NCBI GenBank assembly: GCA_017478105.1
Contig: JAFVEF010000006.1
Span: 1 to 53,837, forward strand
Reading direction: 5' to 3'
Source: Bacilli bacterium
Lineage (GTDB): Bacteria > Bacillota_I > Bacilli_A > RF39 > UBA660
Length of the DNA: 53,837 nt
Below the pieces are notes generated by a model that searched no databases, had not been told where the DNA came from, and worked only from the letters and a program-made list of their open reading frames with translations. Below, in pieces: positions 8,605 to 16,376 of this stretch. The position numbers and the translations under genes were made by a program. Numbering within the stretch: the stretch's first letter is position 1; every line of letters starts with the position of its first letter.

Positions 8605-9558
8605 TTATTGTACATTGTTATTTTCAACTACCACTGTTGGAACAGTAGGATTAACAACAGGTGTTGGATTAACCATAACTGGTGCATCTACTGGAGAAAC
8701 AGCTTCATTTGAGACAGGTGGAACCATAGTTGGAATTGATTGAGTATTTTGTAATGGATCTGCCCCACCATATATCTGATGATTAACTTCAGGTGTAACA
8801 TTAATTTCAGGAACAACTGGACTTGCCCCACCATATATAACTGGTTCTACTGCAGCAGGAGCAGGATTTAATGGCTCAACTACAGGAGCAACACTAGAAA
8901 CCTCAGGTGTAACTGGATTAACATCAACTGGACTAACTTCCATAACAGGAACAACAGGCTCAACACTTGGCATTGGATTTGCTTCAGGCATTGGCATAAC
9001 TGGAGCTTGTTCAACAACTGGCATTGGGTTTACTTCAGGCATTGGTGCAACTGGAGCTTGTTCAACAACAGGCATTGGATTTACTTCAGGCACTGGCATA
9101 ACTGGAGCTTGTTCAACAACTGGCATTGGGTTTACTTCAGGCATTGGATTAACCTCTACTGGCACCGGATTTACTCCCACTGGCATTGGATTTACTTCAG
9201 GCATTGGTGTAACTGGAGCTTGCTCAACTACAGGCATTGGATTAACCTCTACTGGCATCGGATTTACTCCCACAGGCATTGGATTAACTTCAACTGGTTG
9301 AACAGCAACATTAGGTTGAACAACACTAGCATCTGCCCCTGGCATTGCCGTAGGTTGTGGTTGCATCCCAGGATTTACATTATTCATCATAGGAGTATCA
9401 ACTGCAGGCTGATTAGCTTGTGCTTCCTGAGCTTTCTTTTCCTTCTTTGCCTTTTTACCAGTAACAATCAAAATAATTAAAGCGATAATTAATAATACAA
9501 CACCACCAGTAATAAACATCCCTGGAACTGTTGTAAACCAAGTTAGATCAAAATTCAT
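8605..9558 (-). CDS. Pro/Val-rich tandem-repeat membrane protein
   Basis: 317 aa. One membrane segment (about residues 14-34, ITGGVVLLIIALIILIV) is followed by a basic KKAKKEKK stretch and then a long low-complexity tail. The tail repeats VNPMPV and VEQAPV units more than a dozen times between about residues 85 and 210, then becomes irregular. The basic residues after the helix suggest the tail may be cytoplasmic (positive-inside rule). It then could be a flexible tether or scaffold, as in Pro-rich membrane linkers; if extracellular, a wall-spanning stalk. No catalytic motif. The repeat DNA is prone to length change. The open frame on the opposite strand of this region is an artefact of the repeat. 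Confidence 0.75.
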   Translation of the reverse strand: MNFDLTWFTTVPGMFITGGVVLLIIALIILIVTGKKAKKEKKAQEAQANQPAVDTPMMNNVNPGMQPQPTAMPGADASVVQPNVAVQPVEVNPMPVGVNPMPVEVNPMPVVEQAPVTPMPEVNPMPVGVNPVPVEVNPMPEVNPMPVVEQAPVMPVPEVNPMPVVEQAPVAPMPEVNPMPVVEQAPVMPMPEANPMPSVEPVVPVMEVSPVDVNPVTPEVSSVAPVVEPLNPAPAAVEPVIYGGASPVVPEINVTPEVNHQIYGGADPLQNTQSIPTMVPPVSNEAVSPVDAPVMVNPTPVVNPTVPTVVVENNNVQ

Positions 9559-9601
9559 AATATCTACACCCTCTATTCTATATAATCTATATTCATGATA
9601 A

Positions 9602-9626
9602 CAAAAAACATTTGCAATTGCAAATA
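9602..9626 (-). terminator. Palindrome with T-run after the RluA-type gene
   Basis: A perfect 16-base palindrome (ATTTGCAA/TTGCAAAT, 9610-9625) is followed on the minus strand by G and six T. Best read as a terminator for the pseudouridine synthase gene. It also resembles a TTGCAA half-site pair and lies upstream of the gene at 8605, so an operator role is a weaker alternative. Confidence 0.5.
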
Positions 9627-9665
9627 TTTTTTCTTATATACAATTTATTTACAGTGTAAACAATG

Positions 9666-10325
9666 TTAAATATCAAAATTAAATAATTTCCAATACCCTT
9701 CTTTTTCAGGAAAATACTTAAATTTTAGAACCTCTTTAGTAACTGGATGAACAAATTCAAGATAGTAACTAAACAAACAGATTTGTTCTCGATCTTCTAC
9801 TCCATACTTTTGATCGCCTAATAAATAATGTCCTCGTGAAGAAAACTGAACTCTAATTTGGTGATGTCTACCAGTTTTTAATGTAATATCTACTAAACTA
9901 CAATCATTCTCTTTATTATAAGATAAACATTTATATTCAAGAATTGCCTTTTTTCCCTTTGGAGAAACAAAACTTTTTCCATCATTACCTCTTTCAATAT
10001 AATCTACAAGTGTATCATCATATACCCTTCCATGAACAATAGCTAAGTATTTCTTAACAACTTCATGATTAGAAAAAGAAGAACTTAATCTACCAGCCGC
10101 TTTACTAGTACGTGCAAAAACCATAATTCCCGAAACCGGTCTATCTAATCTATGAACAAGTCCTAAATAAACATTACCTGGTTTATTATACTTTTTCTTA
10201 ATATAATCTTTTATTAAATCAACCATTGATAAATCATTAGTATTATCACCTTGACTTAATATATTATAAGGTTTTACTACAACTATTATATGATTATCTT
10301 CATATAGTACATTTAAATTATTCAT
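9666..10325 (-). CDS. RluA-family pseudouridine synthase
   Basis: 219 aa from the ATG at 10325 (GGGAAAGTA upstream). The family signature GLVHRLDRPVSGIMVFA contains the catalytic Asp (residue 61) in HRLDxxxSG. LYEDNHIIVVVKP at the start, GRHHQIRVQFS and DQKYG further on are also typical. It lacks an N-terminal S4 domain and is short, like RluA/YqcB-type single-domain enzymes that modify rRNA or tRNA uridines. The exact target base cannot be read from sequence. The start overlaps the upstream methyltransferase gene by 8 bases, consistent with an RNA-modification pair. Confidence 0.92.
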   Translation of the reverse strand: MNNLNVLYEDNHIIVVVKPYNILSQGDNTNDLSMVDLIKDYIKKKYNKPGNVYLGLVHRLDRPVSGIMVFARTSKAAGRLSSSFSNHEVVKKYLAIVHGRVYDDTLVDYIERGNDGKSFVSPKGKKAILEYKCLSYNKENDCSLVDITLKTGRHHQIRVQFSSRGHYLLGDQKYGVEDREQICLFSYYLEFVHPVTKEVLKFKYFPEKEGYWKLFNFDI

Positions 10326-11190
10326 TACTTTCCCATCTTCCATAAATACCACAAGGTAATATTAAATTATTATTAGTAATAGAAAGACCTACTTCCCCGC
10401 AACTTACTTTACCTAGACATTTTTTATTTACAGTCAAATTAAGTAAATTATAAAGAGTAGTAGCAGATAACCCTGTAGTATAAGAATTTATTAAAAAGAA
10501 CAATGGCTTATCACTCAATAATTCACTACATAAAGTAACTAAATTAGTAAGATCCTTTTCAATATCCCAAACTTCACCATTAGCTCCTCTTCCATAACTA
10601 GGAGGATCCATTATAATAGCATCATACTTATTTCCTCTCCTAATTTCTCTTTTAACAAACTTAACTACATCGTCAACTATATATCTAATATGATCTCCTT
10701 GATAACCACTACTATTAACATTCTCTTTACACCAATCAACCATTCCTCTACTTGAATCAACATGAGTAACAAAAGCCCCAGCACTTAAACAAGCAACAGT
10801 AGCCCCACCAGTATATGCAAATAAGTTCAATACTTTTATTTCTCTTCCACTTCTTTTTATCTTTTCCATCATATATTTCCAATTAACAGCCTGTTCAGGA
10901 AATAAACCAGTATGTTTAAATCCCATCTGTTTAATATGAAATACTAAATTCTTATAACCAATTTTCCAAGATGGTGGAACATTTTTTAAATTTTCCCAAT
11001 GTCCTCCACCTTTATTACTCCTATGATAAACTGCATCTATTTTACCTTTATATTTTTCTAATAAATCTCCATTATCCCATATTATTTGAGGATCAGGTCT
11101 TAATAAAAAAATATTTCCCCATCTTTCATATTTCATACCAAGAGAAGCATCTATTATTTCATAGTCATTAAAATCATCCACAACTAACAC
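10318..11190 (-). CDS. Class I SAM-dependent (rRNA) methyltransferase, RlmI-like
   Basis: 290 aa from a GTG start preceded by GAGGGA. The Rossmann motif I is VLNLFAYTGGATVACLSAGA, followed by THVDSSRGMVDWCKEN and the catalytic motif IIMDPPSYGRG. This arrangement matches the RlmI/RlmK group of rRNA cytosine or guanine methyltransferases, but without an obvious N-terminal PUA domain; the first 110 residues are a short family-specific region (YHRSNKGGGHWE). Cytosolic. Overlap with the RluA-type gene supports a shared role in RNA modification. The target base is not determinable here. Confidence 0.85.
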   Translation of the reverse strand: MLVVDDFNDYEIIDASLGMKYERWGNIFLLRPDPQIIWDNGDLLEKYKGKIDAVYHRSNKGGGHWENLKNVPPSWKIGYKNLVFHIKQMGFKHTGLFPEQAVNWKYMMEKIKRSGREIKVLNLFAYTGGATVACLSAGAFVTHVDSSRGMVDWCKENVNSSGYQGDHIRYIVDDVVKFVKREIRRGNKYDAIIMDPPSYGRGANGEVWDIEKDLTNLVTLCSELLSDKPLFFLINSYTTGLSATTLYNLLNLTVNKKCLGKVSCGEVGLSITNNNLILPCGIYGRWESNE

Positions 11191-11227
11191 AATAATCCCT
11201 CATTTCCCATTAAGTATATCATATAAA

Positions 11228-11251
11228 GAAAAAAACATCTATAAAGATGTT
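11228..11251 (-). terminator. Rho-independent terminator
   Basis: An AACATCT / AGATGTT stem with a 4-base loop and a T-rich tail on the minus strand. The stem overlaps the stop codon of the gene at 11239-11943. Confidence 0.7.
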
Positions 11252-11943
11252 ACATCAGATCCACTAATTATAGACTTACAGTAGCTACAACGAACTTTTC
11301 CCCTTTTATCAACATCGTTTAAAGCCCCACAATTACTGCAATGAACAGTTTCTAAATCACTAAATACTTTTCTCTTCTCAATTGTATAATATATAATCTC
11401 TCCATCTACTTCTTGAATCCTTATCCCATTAATTAATCCTTTATTATTCAAATATACTAAATCATCTAAAACTTGTTTTCTTAAACTCTTAACATCCAAA
11501 TAATTAGGATTACTAACTAAAGCAGCTATCTCATCTACTTGTAAATGAGACCCATAAATATATGGTTTATACTTATCAAGTAATTTTTCATCTTCACTAC
11601 TACAAGGATATAATTTTAAATTAACTGTATCAACATACAAATCACCAATTAATCGCTTATTTTTTAAATATCTAATCTTTATAATACATTCAGGTACAGT
11701 AGTCTTAGTAGCATCACTTATCTTTTTTATATCATATACCCCACCACTAACCATTTTATAAATATTATTTAATTTAGCATCAAAATTCTTATCACTAGGA
11801 TATATTTCTCCATAGAACTTAGCATATCTTTGAAAAGAATTCTCATTAACATGTTTTATATCTATATTCTTATTTACTCTTAATAGTTTTGTAAGAAAAA
11901 ATACAAAAATAGCTATACTTACTATTATTATCATGTATCCCAA
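11239..11943 (-). CDS. Membrane-tethered winged-helix-like protein with C-terminal zinc ribbon
   Basis: 234 aa. It probably starts at TTG (11943), which has AGGTGA at ideal spacing; the ATG three codons later does not. One N-terminal membrane segment (residues about 4-20) is followed by two helical modules that look like winged-helix or PCI-type folds (GVYDIKKISDATKTTVPECIIKI, then LRKQVLDDLVYLNNKGLI). The C-terminus is a zinc ribbon, CSNCG then CSYC, at about residues 210-226. Similar membrane-plus-PCI-plus-ribbon proteins occur in Bacillota, with unknown function. It directly follows a lipoprotein gene (9 bases apart). Confidence 0.7.
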   Translation of the reverse strand: MGYMIIIVSIAIFVFFLTKLLRVNKNIDIKHVNENSFQRYAKFYGEIYPSDKNFDAKLNNIYKMVSGGVYDIKKISDATKTTVPECIIKIRYLKNKRLIGDLYVDTVNLKLYPCSSEDEKLLDKYKPYIYGSHLQVDEIAALVSNPNYLDVKSLRKQVLDDLVYLNNKGLINGIRIQEVDGEIIYYTIEKRKVFSDLETVHCSNCGALNDVDKRGKVRCSYCKSIISGSDVTSL

Positions 11944-11952
11944 TTAAATCAC

Positions 11953-12759
11953 CTACTCTGAAATATTAAATATTTGTCCATAATCAGTAATAATATTGTT
12001 TCCATTATATGCAATTATTCTATCTTTATACTTAGTTAAAACTTCATTCAATACAAACTCATATTCACAAACAACATCTACATATTTAGAACATACATCT
12101 CTATTAGAAATATTCATTCGATATATTCCTTTATCAGAAATTAAATAAGTTCTTAAAGAATTTCCTGCATAAAAGAAATCAACTATATTACCATACTTAC
12201 TTTTATCATAAATAATATTAGTAGATACTATAGAATAATTATTATTATCATCCTTACTTAAAACATAATCATAAATATTACCATCTGCTTTTAAAATATA
12301 ATATTCAAGTTCACTAATACTTTGTACCTTTAATATATCTTCATCTCTAAGTAATAAACTATATAAAGGATATAACTCATCTAAATTATTAACTAAAGAA
12401 TAAGCTTCATTCTTATCAGTTGCCTTAATATAATATAATAAATTATCATCTGCTTTAACAACATCAGTATTATAAATAGCTTTTATTTTATGCGTAAAAA
12501 CACTCTTCTTACAATTCTCATCATTAGAAAATATCCCACTTAAAGATACGTCATATAATTCCCCATTTTGATTTACATAACCACCGTCGATTAAATATTT
12601 AATCTTATCAAGAGGATCATTTTTATCTTTAGAATAAACCCTCTCACACTTAAATAATCCATTCATACTATAGCCTTGATGTCTTATATCTCTAGTAGTA
12701 TTTCCATTACAACCAGTACATATAAAAGTTAAAAGAATTAGAATTAAAACTTTTTTCAT
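11953..12759 (-). CDS. Lipoprotein of unknown function
   Basis: 268 aa. The start MKKVLILILLTFICTGCNGN is a type II signal peptide with lipobox TGC, so the mature protein is expected to be lipid-anchored at Cys17. The rest looks beta-rich with no catalytic motif recognised; repeats such as LLYYIKATDKNEAY, EYYILKADGNIYDYVL and DKGIYRMNIS are reminiscent of propeller-like blades, but this is only an impression. AGAGGTAG precedes the ATG. Likely co-transcribed with the zinc-ribbon membrane protein downstream. Confidence 0.75.
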   Translation of the reverse strand: MKKVLILILLTFICTGCNGNTTRDIRHQGYSMNGLFKCERVYSKDKNDPLDKIKYLIDGGYVNQNGELYDVSLSGIFSNDENCKKSVFTHKIKAIYNTDVVKADDNLLYYIKATDKNEAYSLVNNLDELYPLYSLLLRDEDILKVQSISELEYYILKADGNIYDYVLSKDDNNNYSIVSTNIIYDKSKYGNIVDFFYAGNSLRTYLISDKGIYRMNISNRDVCSKYVDVVCEYEFVLNEVLTKYKDRIIAYNGNNIITDYGQIFNISE

Positions 12760-12801
12760 ATAATCACTACCTCTATTATAAATATATCATAATTTATAAA
12801 G

Positions 12802-12822
12802 AAAAAAAACTACTACCGTAGT
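12802..12822 (-). terminator. Rho-independent terminator
   Basis: An ACTAC / GTAGT hairpin followed by eight T on the minus strand, overlapping the end of the gene at 12823-13119. Confidence 0.55.
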
Positions 12823-13119
12823 CTATTTTTTATATTTCTTTAATCTCTTTTTAATCATAAAAACTAAATCCATAGAACCATTAATTCTATTTAATACAAT
12901 CAAAGCATCCTGTAATTTTACTCTATCACTTACTTTATCCTTTACAAGCATTGCCTCTTCTTTATAATTAAAATTATCAATAGGATTAACCTCAATAAAA
13001 TTCTCTATATATTCTTTAATATCTTGTAATACAAATTCTTTTAATGGATACTCATCCATTAAACTAACTCCATAATATCCTCCAACTAAATATCTAAATT
13101 GATCTTTTAACTCTTCCAT
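12823..13119 (-). CDS. Small cytosolic protein of unknown function
   Basis: 98 aa, no signal peptide or membrane segment, rich in Lys, Glu and Asp, with a mostly helical pattern. The central part DNFNYKEEAMLVKDKVSDRV and the basic end KKRLKKYKK are the only distinctive features. AGGTGATTCT precedes the ATG. It lies opposite the plus-strand TasA-like gene with an 89-base gap between the divergent starts. No family recognised. Confidence 0.6.
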   Translation of the reverse strand: MEELKDQFRYLVGGYYGVSLMDEYPLKEFVLQDIKEYIENFIEVNPIDNFNYKEEAMLVKDKVSDRVKLQDALIVLNRINGSMDLVFMIKKRLKKYKK

Positions 13120-13208
13120 AGAATCACCTAAAAATATAATAACAAAAAATCGAAATAAAATACTACTAAAAATATAATAATTATGATAAAATTAAACTAG
13201 GTGAGACT

Positions 13209-13796
13209 ATGGAGAATAAAAAAGACCTAAGATTTATTATTATATTCATAGTAATTGTTGGTATTTCTTTAATATATCTAGCCCAAGCATCATATGCAAA
13301 ATACCGAAGGCAAATAGATGGAAATGTAGAAGCAACAGTTGCTCAATGGAATATTAAAGTAAATAATGAACTAATAAATAATAAAAGTGTTTTAACAAAT
13401 GATATAATTCCTTATTTAGAAAGCAATCCTTATATAAAACAAAATGTAATAGCCCCAGGAGGAACAGGATATTTTGATTTAAGTATAGATGGTACTGAAG
13501 TTGACGTAGACTTTACATATCAAATAACTATTGAAAATGATGAATTAGCTCCTCTAGAAGACTTAATAATAACTCGTTACGAACAAGACAGAGTTGCTTA
13601 TAATTACAATTCTGAAACAGGAATAACTGGTAATATAACTAAAAATACAGGTCCAGTAAATGTAAGAGTATACTTTATGTGGAATGATTCAGAAACAAAC
13701 GTAATGGATAATCAAGCAGATACTGAATATGCAACACAAACAGAAAATCCAATTGCTTATATAATAGCAAAAGTTCGCTTCAAACAAAAACAATAA
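13209..13796 (+). CDS. TasA/camelysin-like secreted protein
   Basis: 195 aa on the plus strand, ATG preceded by AGGTGAG. A membrane segment at about residues 9-28 ends AQASYAKYRR, a typical SipW-type processing region. It is followed by the motif ATVAQWNIKVNN, shared with the neighbouring protein at 13822 (ATVAAWDIEF). The rest is beta-rich (GGTGYFDLSIDGT, DFTYQITIENDE, VRVYFMWNDSE), as in TasA/CalY-type fibre subunits. It converges on the minus-strand region and shares a bidirectional terminator with it. Probably a secreted matrix or fibre subunit processed by one of the nearby SipW-like peptidases; no direct proof. Confidence 0.75.
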   Translation: MENKKDLRFIIIFIVIVGISLIYLAQASYAKYRRQIDGNVEATVAQWNIKVNNELINNKSVLTNDIIPYLESNPYIKQNVIAPGGTGYFDLSIDGTEVDVDFTYQITIENDELAPLEDLIITRYEQDRVAYNYNSETGITGNITKNTGPVNVRVYFMWNDSETNVMDNQADTEYATQTENPIAYIIAKVRFKQKQ

Positions 13797-13823
13797 AAAA
13801 GATCACTCATGTGATCTTTTTTT
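13795..13823. terminator. Bidirectional terminator between convergent TasA-like genes
   Basis: AAAAAAGATCAC, a 4-base loop, then GTGATCTTTTTTT: a strong stem with A-run and T-run on opposite sides, so it can end transcripts from both 13209-13796 (+) and 13822-14556 (-). Confidence 0.85.
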
Positions 13824-14556
13824 ATGACCCTAATCTTTGTTGAGCTAATAATCTAAGTGTTAAACTTAAACAAGATTTTCCAGTATCCTTCTCATACAAA
13901 GCACATTGCATACCGAAGAACGAATCAGCATCATCTTTTTCAATATATAATCTATTTTTATTATTATCAAATACAGTACTATCACTAACTTCAAATTCTA
14001 CATACTCTTCACCATTATTTATATAATATACAAAACCAGGATCATATGTATAAACAGAATCCATTGTGTAATACTTATCAGTTTCCTCAAAGCCCCAATG
14101 AACAATAGTATCAAAACTAATATATTGATTTATTCCAATGTAATTAGCACTAGGAGTAAAATTAACTTTGAAAGGATAATTAGTTTTTAAATAAGTAGCC
14201 GGATCATTAACACTAATAGTATGACCCAACAATGTAAATGAAGTAACTTCAAAACTAAAATCCGCAATAACATCACTATGATTATAGACCGTAACAGTCT
14301 TAGCATAATCTGGCATACCTGGTTTCATTTTAGCAATATTTATCTCAACATCATGAGTTTCTACATCATCTTCTTTAAATTCAATATCCCAAGCCGCAAC
14401 AGTTGCATCCAAACTTAAACTAGCATTAGCTGAAAAAGCAAACCACGCAAAAATATTAACACCTAAAGTAAAAAGTGCTAAGAAAATACTAACATACTTC
14501 TTCTTGATTATAGCTTTTTTCCAATTTTCACGTTTTTCGTAGCTTGTATCTTTCAT
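13822..14556 (-). CDS. TasA-like secreted subunit
   Basis: 244 aa. A basic cytosolic tip of about 20 residues, a membrane segment at about 21-45 ending WFAFSANASL, then the shared motif ATVAAWDIEFKED. The extracellular part is beta-rich, with MKPGMPDYAKTVTVYNHSDVIADFSFEV typical of the TasA/camelysin fold. Two Cys near the C-terminus (FGMQCALYEKDTGKSCLSL) could form a disulfide. It follows the signal peptidase gene at 14569-15228 by 12 bases, so it is a likely substrate. Last gene of the minus-strand run, ending at a strong terminator. Confidence 0.75.
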   Translation of the reverse strand: MKDTSYEKRENWKKAIIKKKYVSIFLALFTLGVNIFAWFAFSANASLSLDATVAAWDIEFKEDDVETHDVEINIAKMKPGMPDYAKTVTVYNHSDVIADFSFEVTSFTLLGHTISVNDPATYLKTNYPFKVNFTPSANYIGINQYISFDTIVHWGFEETDKYYTMDSVYTYDPGFVYYINNGEEYVEFEVSDSTVFDNNKNRLYIEKDDADSFFGMQCALYEKDTGKSCLSLTLRLLAQQRLGS

Positions 14557-14568
14557 CTAATCCTTCCT

Positions 14569-15228
14569 TTATAATATTTCTATTTCATCTTCTTTTTTCT
14601 TTTCCACAACTTCTTCTTTTTTTTCTACTTTTTCCACTTCTTTTGTGGATTTTTTCTTTTTCTCAATAAGTTTTAACTCATTCTTTTCAACTTTAATATC
14701 AGTAATAGTTTGTAATACCTCAAGTACTATTATTAAAACTAATGGACAAAAAACAAGTAAAAAGAATCCAAGTTGTGTTTTAACTATATGATTTATTTGA
14801 GTAATTATAGGAACTACTCCAACAACTTTACCTAGTATTTGACTTTCTTCTATCTTAGGATCTTCTGCTAAAGAATTTACACCTTTAGTCGTAAAAAGTC
14901 TTCCCTTATCAGTATCTTCAATATTTATTATTCTATGTGTAATAAGCATTCCTTCAAGTCCACCCTTATTACCTCTATAGGCAATATCATCACCTATTTT
15001 TAATTTACTAATATCATAATCTTTAACCGCAATAACATCATTTATATCATAAACTCCAGCCATAGACCCAGTCGCAACAGTAAAAAGTCTATATCCAAAA
15101 ACACTATTATTACCAGTCATTCTTTGAATAATAATAAAACTTAAATATAAAATTATTATACATATAAAACAAACTTTTATAATACCAGTAACTATTTTAA
15201 AAACAATATTATCTAATATTTTTTTCAT
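14569..15228 (-). CDS. SipW-type signal peptidase I with acidic/basic C-terminal tail
   Basis: 219 aa from the ATG at 15228 (GAGG 6 bases upstream). Membrane helix at about residues 15-36; catalytic Ser55 in VATGSM and His98 in LITHRI, the Ser-His arrangement of the SipW/archaeal-eukaryotic S26B family rather than the Ser-Lys dyad of SipS. A second membrane segment at about 150-170 (LGFFLLVFCPLVLIIVLEVL) is followed by a highly charged tail of alternating KKK and VEKKEE blocks. SipW-type enzymes process TasA-like proteins. It starts one base after the DUF2357-like gene and precedes a TasA-like gene. Confidence 0.88.
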   Translation of the reverse strand: MKKILDNIVFKIVTGIIKVCFICIIILYLSFIIIQRMTGNNSVFGYRLFTVATGSMAGVYDINDVIAVKDYDISKLKIGDDIAYRGNKGGLEGMLITHRIINIEDTDKGRLFTTKGVNSLAEDPKIEESQILGKVVGVVPIITQINHIVKTQLGFFLLVFCPLVLIIVLEVLQTITDIKVEKNELKLIEKKKKSTKEVEKVEKKEEVVEKKKEDEIEIL

Positions 15229-15229
15229 C

Positions 15230-16360
15230 TCATGCCTCAACTTTAAACATATCTAATAAATCATCTATACTCTTAACTTCTCTATCTAATCTATTATCCA
15301 ATATATTTATAATGCTCTTTCTTCTTTTAATATTCTTCTCTTTAATCATCTCTATTTGTTTTAAAAATACATCTTTTACTCTATCCTCAGTAAGTAAAGG
15401 ATCAGTTTCTAATAAATTATCAATTAATCTTACAATCATTTGTTGAATAATATTAGTTTCATTAGTACTTTGACTACTACTTATAAAATTCTTATTCGCA
15501 ATAAAAGCCATTAAAAACGCTTGATCATATTCATTTTTTAATACACCTTTATCAAAATAATCTCTTTTTTCTTTTTCTTTTTTATCTTTACTTTGAAAAG
15601 ACTGAATATAATTCCATAACTCCTCAGCTTTACGGAAATTAGGATTTTTTAAAATAACATTAGTTTTCTTAATAGGACTTCTAACAGGAGCCACATGAAG
15701 TCTTGTAAGTGTCTGCATTAACTCTGTCCCAAAGAATCCATCTATTTGCTGCTTTGCTTTTTTAATTCTTTCCGCAAAAGAAAAACCATTCTTACTACCA
15801 CTATGTTCCTTTATACTTTTAGAAACATCACTCATATCAATAGATATTTTTAAGTTTTCCCCAAATACCTTAGTATTAGCTTCATACTTCATGATATTCT
15901 TATCCATACAATAACTAGAACCAGAAGTAGCTTCTACTCTTTGTTCAAAAAACATTCTTAAATTATTAAGTAAAGTAAAGATAAATCTATTTTCATAAGT
16001 ATCCATACTTTCCTCTTTATTTATATTAAGTATCTTAGAAGGTTTAACATCACCATTATCTTCAACTTTTTGAATTAAATTAGTATGTTGAGTAAGATGG
16101 ATAACAGATTCAACAGTAACTTTACGAGCAAGTTCTACTTTAACGATTTCTTCTTCATTTATAATGAATCTCTTTGGATTACGTAAGATATTATCAATAT
16201 ATGGTAAAACATCTTCTAAGATATCTAACCACTCATAATCAAAATCTTTCATATCGTAATCTTTCTTTACGAATAAAGTAGAATTCAAGTTATTTAAGAA
16301 CACTTCGTCATCATCAAGTTTTTCATCTTCTTCTAAAACAACTTCTTCTTGATTATCCAT
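15230..16360 (-). CDS. DUF2357-like partner of the AAA+ ATPase, no nuclease domain visible
   Basis: 376 aa, soluble, starting with an acidic stretch (EEVVLEEDEKLDDDE). The central part, YENRFIFTLLNNLRMFFEQRV, and MQTLTRLHVAPVRSPIKKTNVILKNPNF... resemble the DUF2357 region that accompanies McrB-type ATPases in McrC-like proteins. I see no PD-(D/E)xK nuclease motif, and the protein ends shortly after a Lys-rich helix. The start has AAAGGAGGTAATTTAG. It is 16 bases downstream of the ATPase gene, so the two are expected to form a complex. The family call is moderate; the lack of a nuclease is a direct reading. Confidence 0.65.
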   Translation of the reverse strand: MDNQEEVVLEEDEKLDDDEVFLNNLNSTLFVKKDYDMKDFDYEWLDILEDVLPYIDNILRNPKRFIINEEEIVKVELARKVTVESVIHLTQHTNLIQKVEDNGDVKPSKILNINKEESMDTYENRFIFTLLNNLRMFFEQRVEATSGSSYCMDKNIMKYEANTKVFGENLKISIDMSDVSKSIKEHSGSKNGFSFAERIKKAKQQIDGFFGTELMQTLTRLHVAPVRSPIKKTNVILKNPNFRKAEELWNYIQSFQSKDKKEKEKRDYFDKGVLKNEYDQAFLMAFIANKNFISSSQSTNETNIIQQMIVRLIDNLLETDPLLTEDRVKDVFLKQIEMIKEKNIKRRKSIINILDNRLDREVKSIDDLLDMFKVEA

Positions 16361-16376
16361 CTAAATTACCTCCTTT

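Noticed and set aside
9007-9480. Plus-strand open frame of 157 codons rich in His/Trp/Asn
   Set aside because: Exact antisense of the VNPMPV repeat; its odd composition follows from the repeat DNA.
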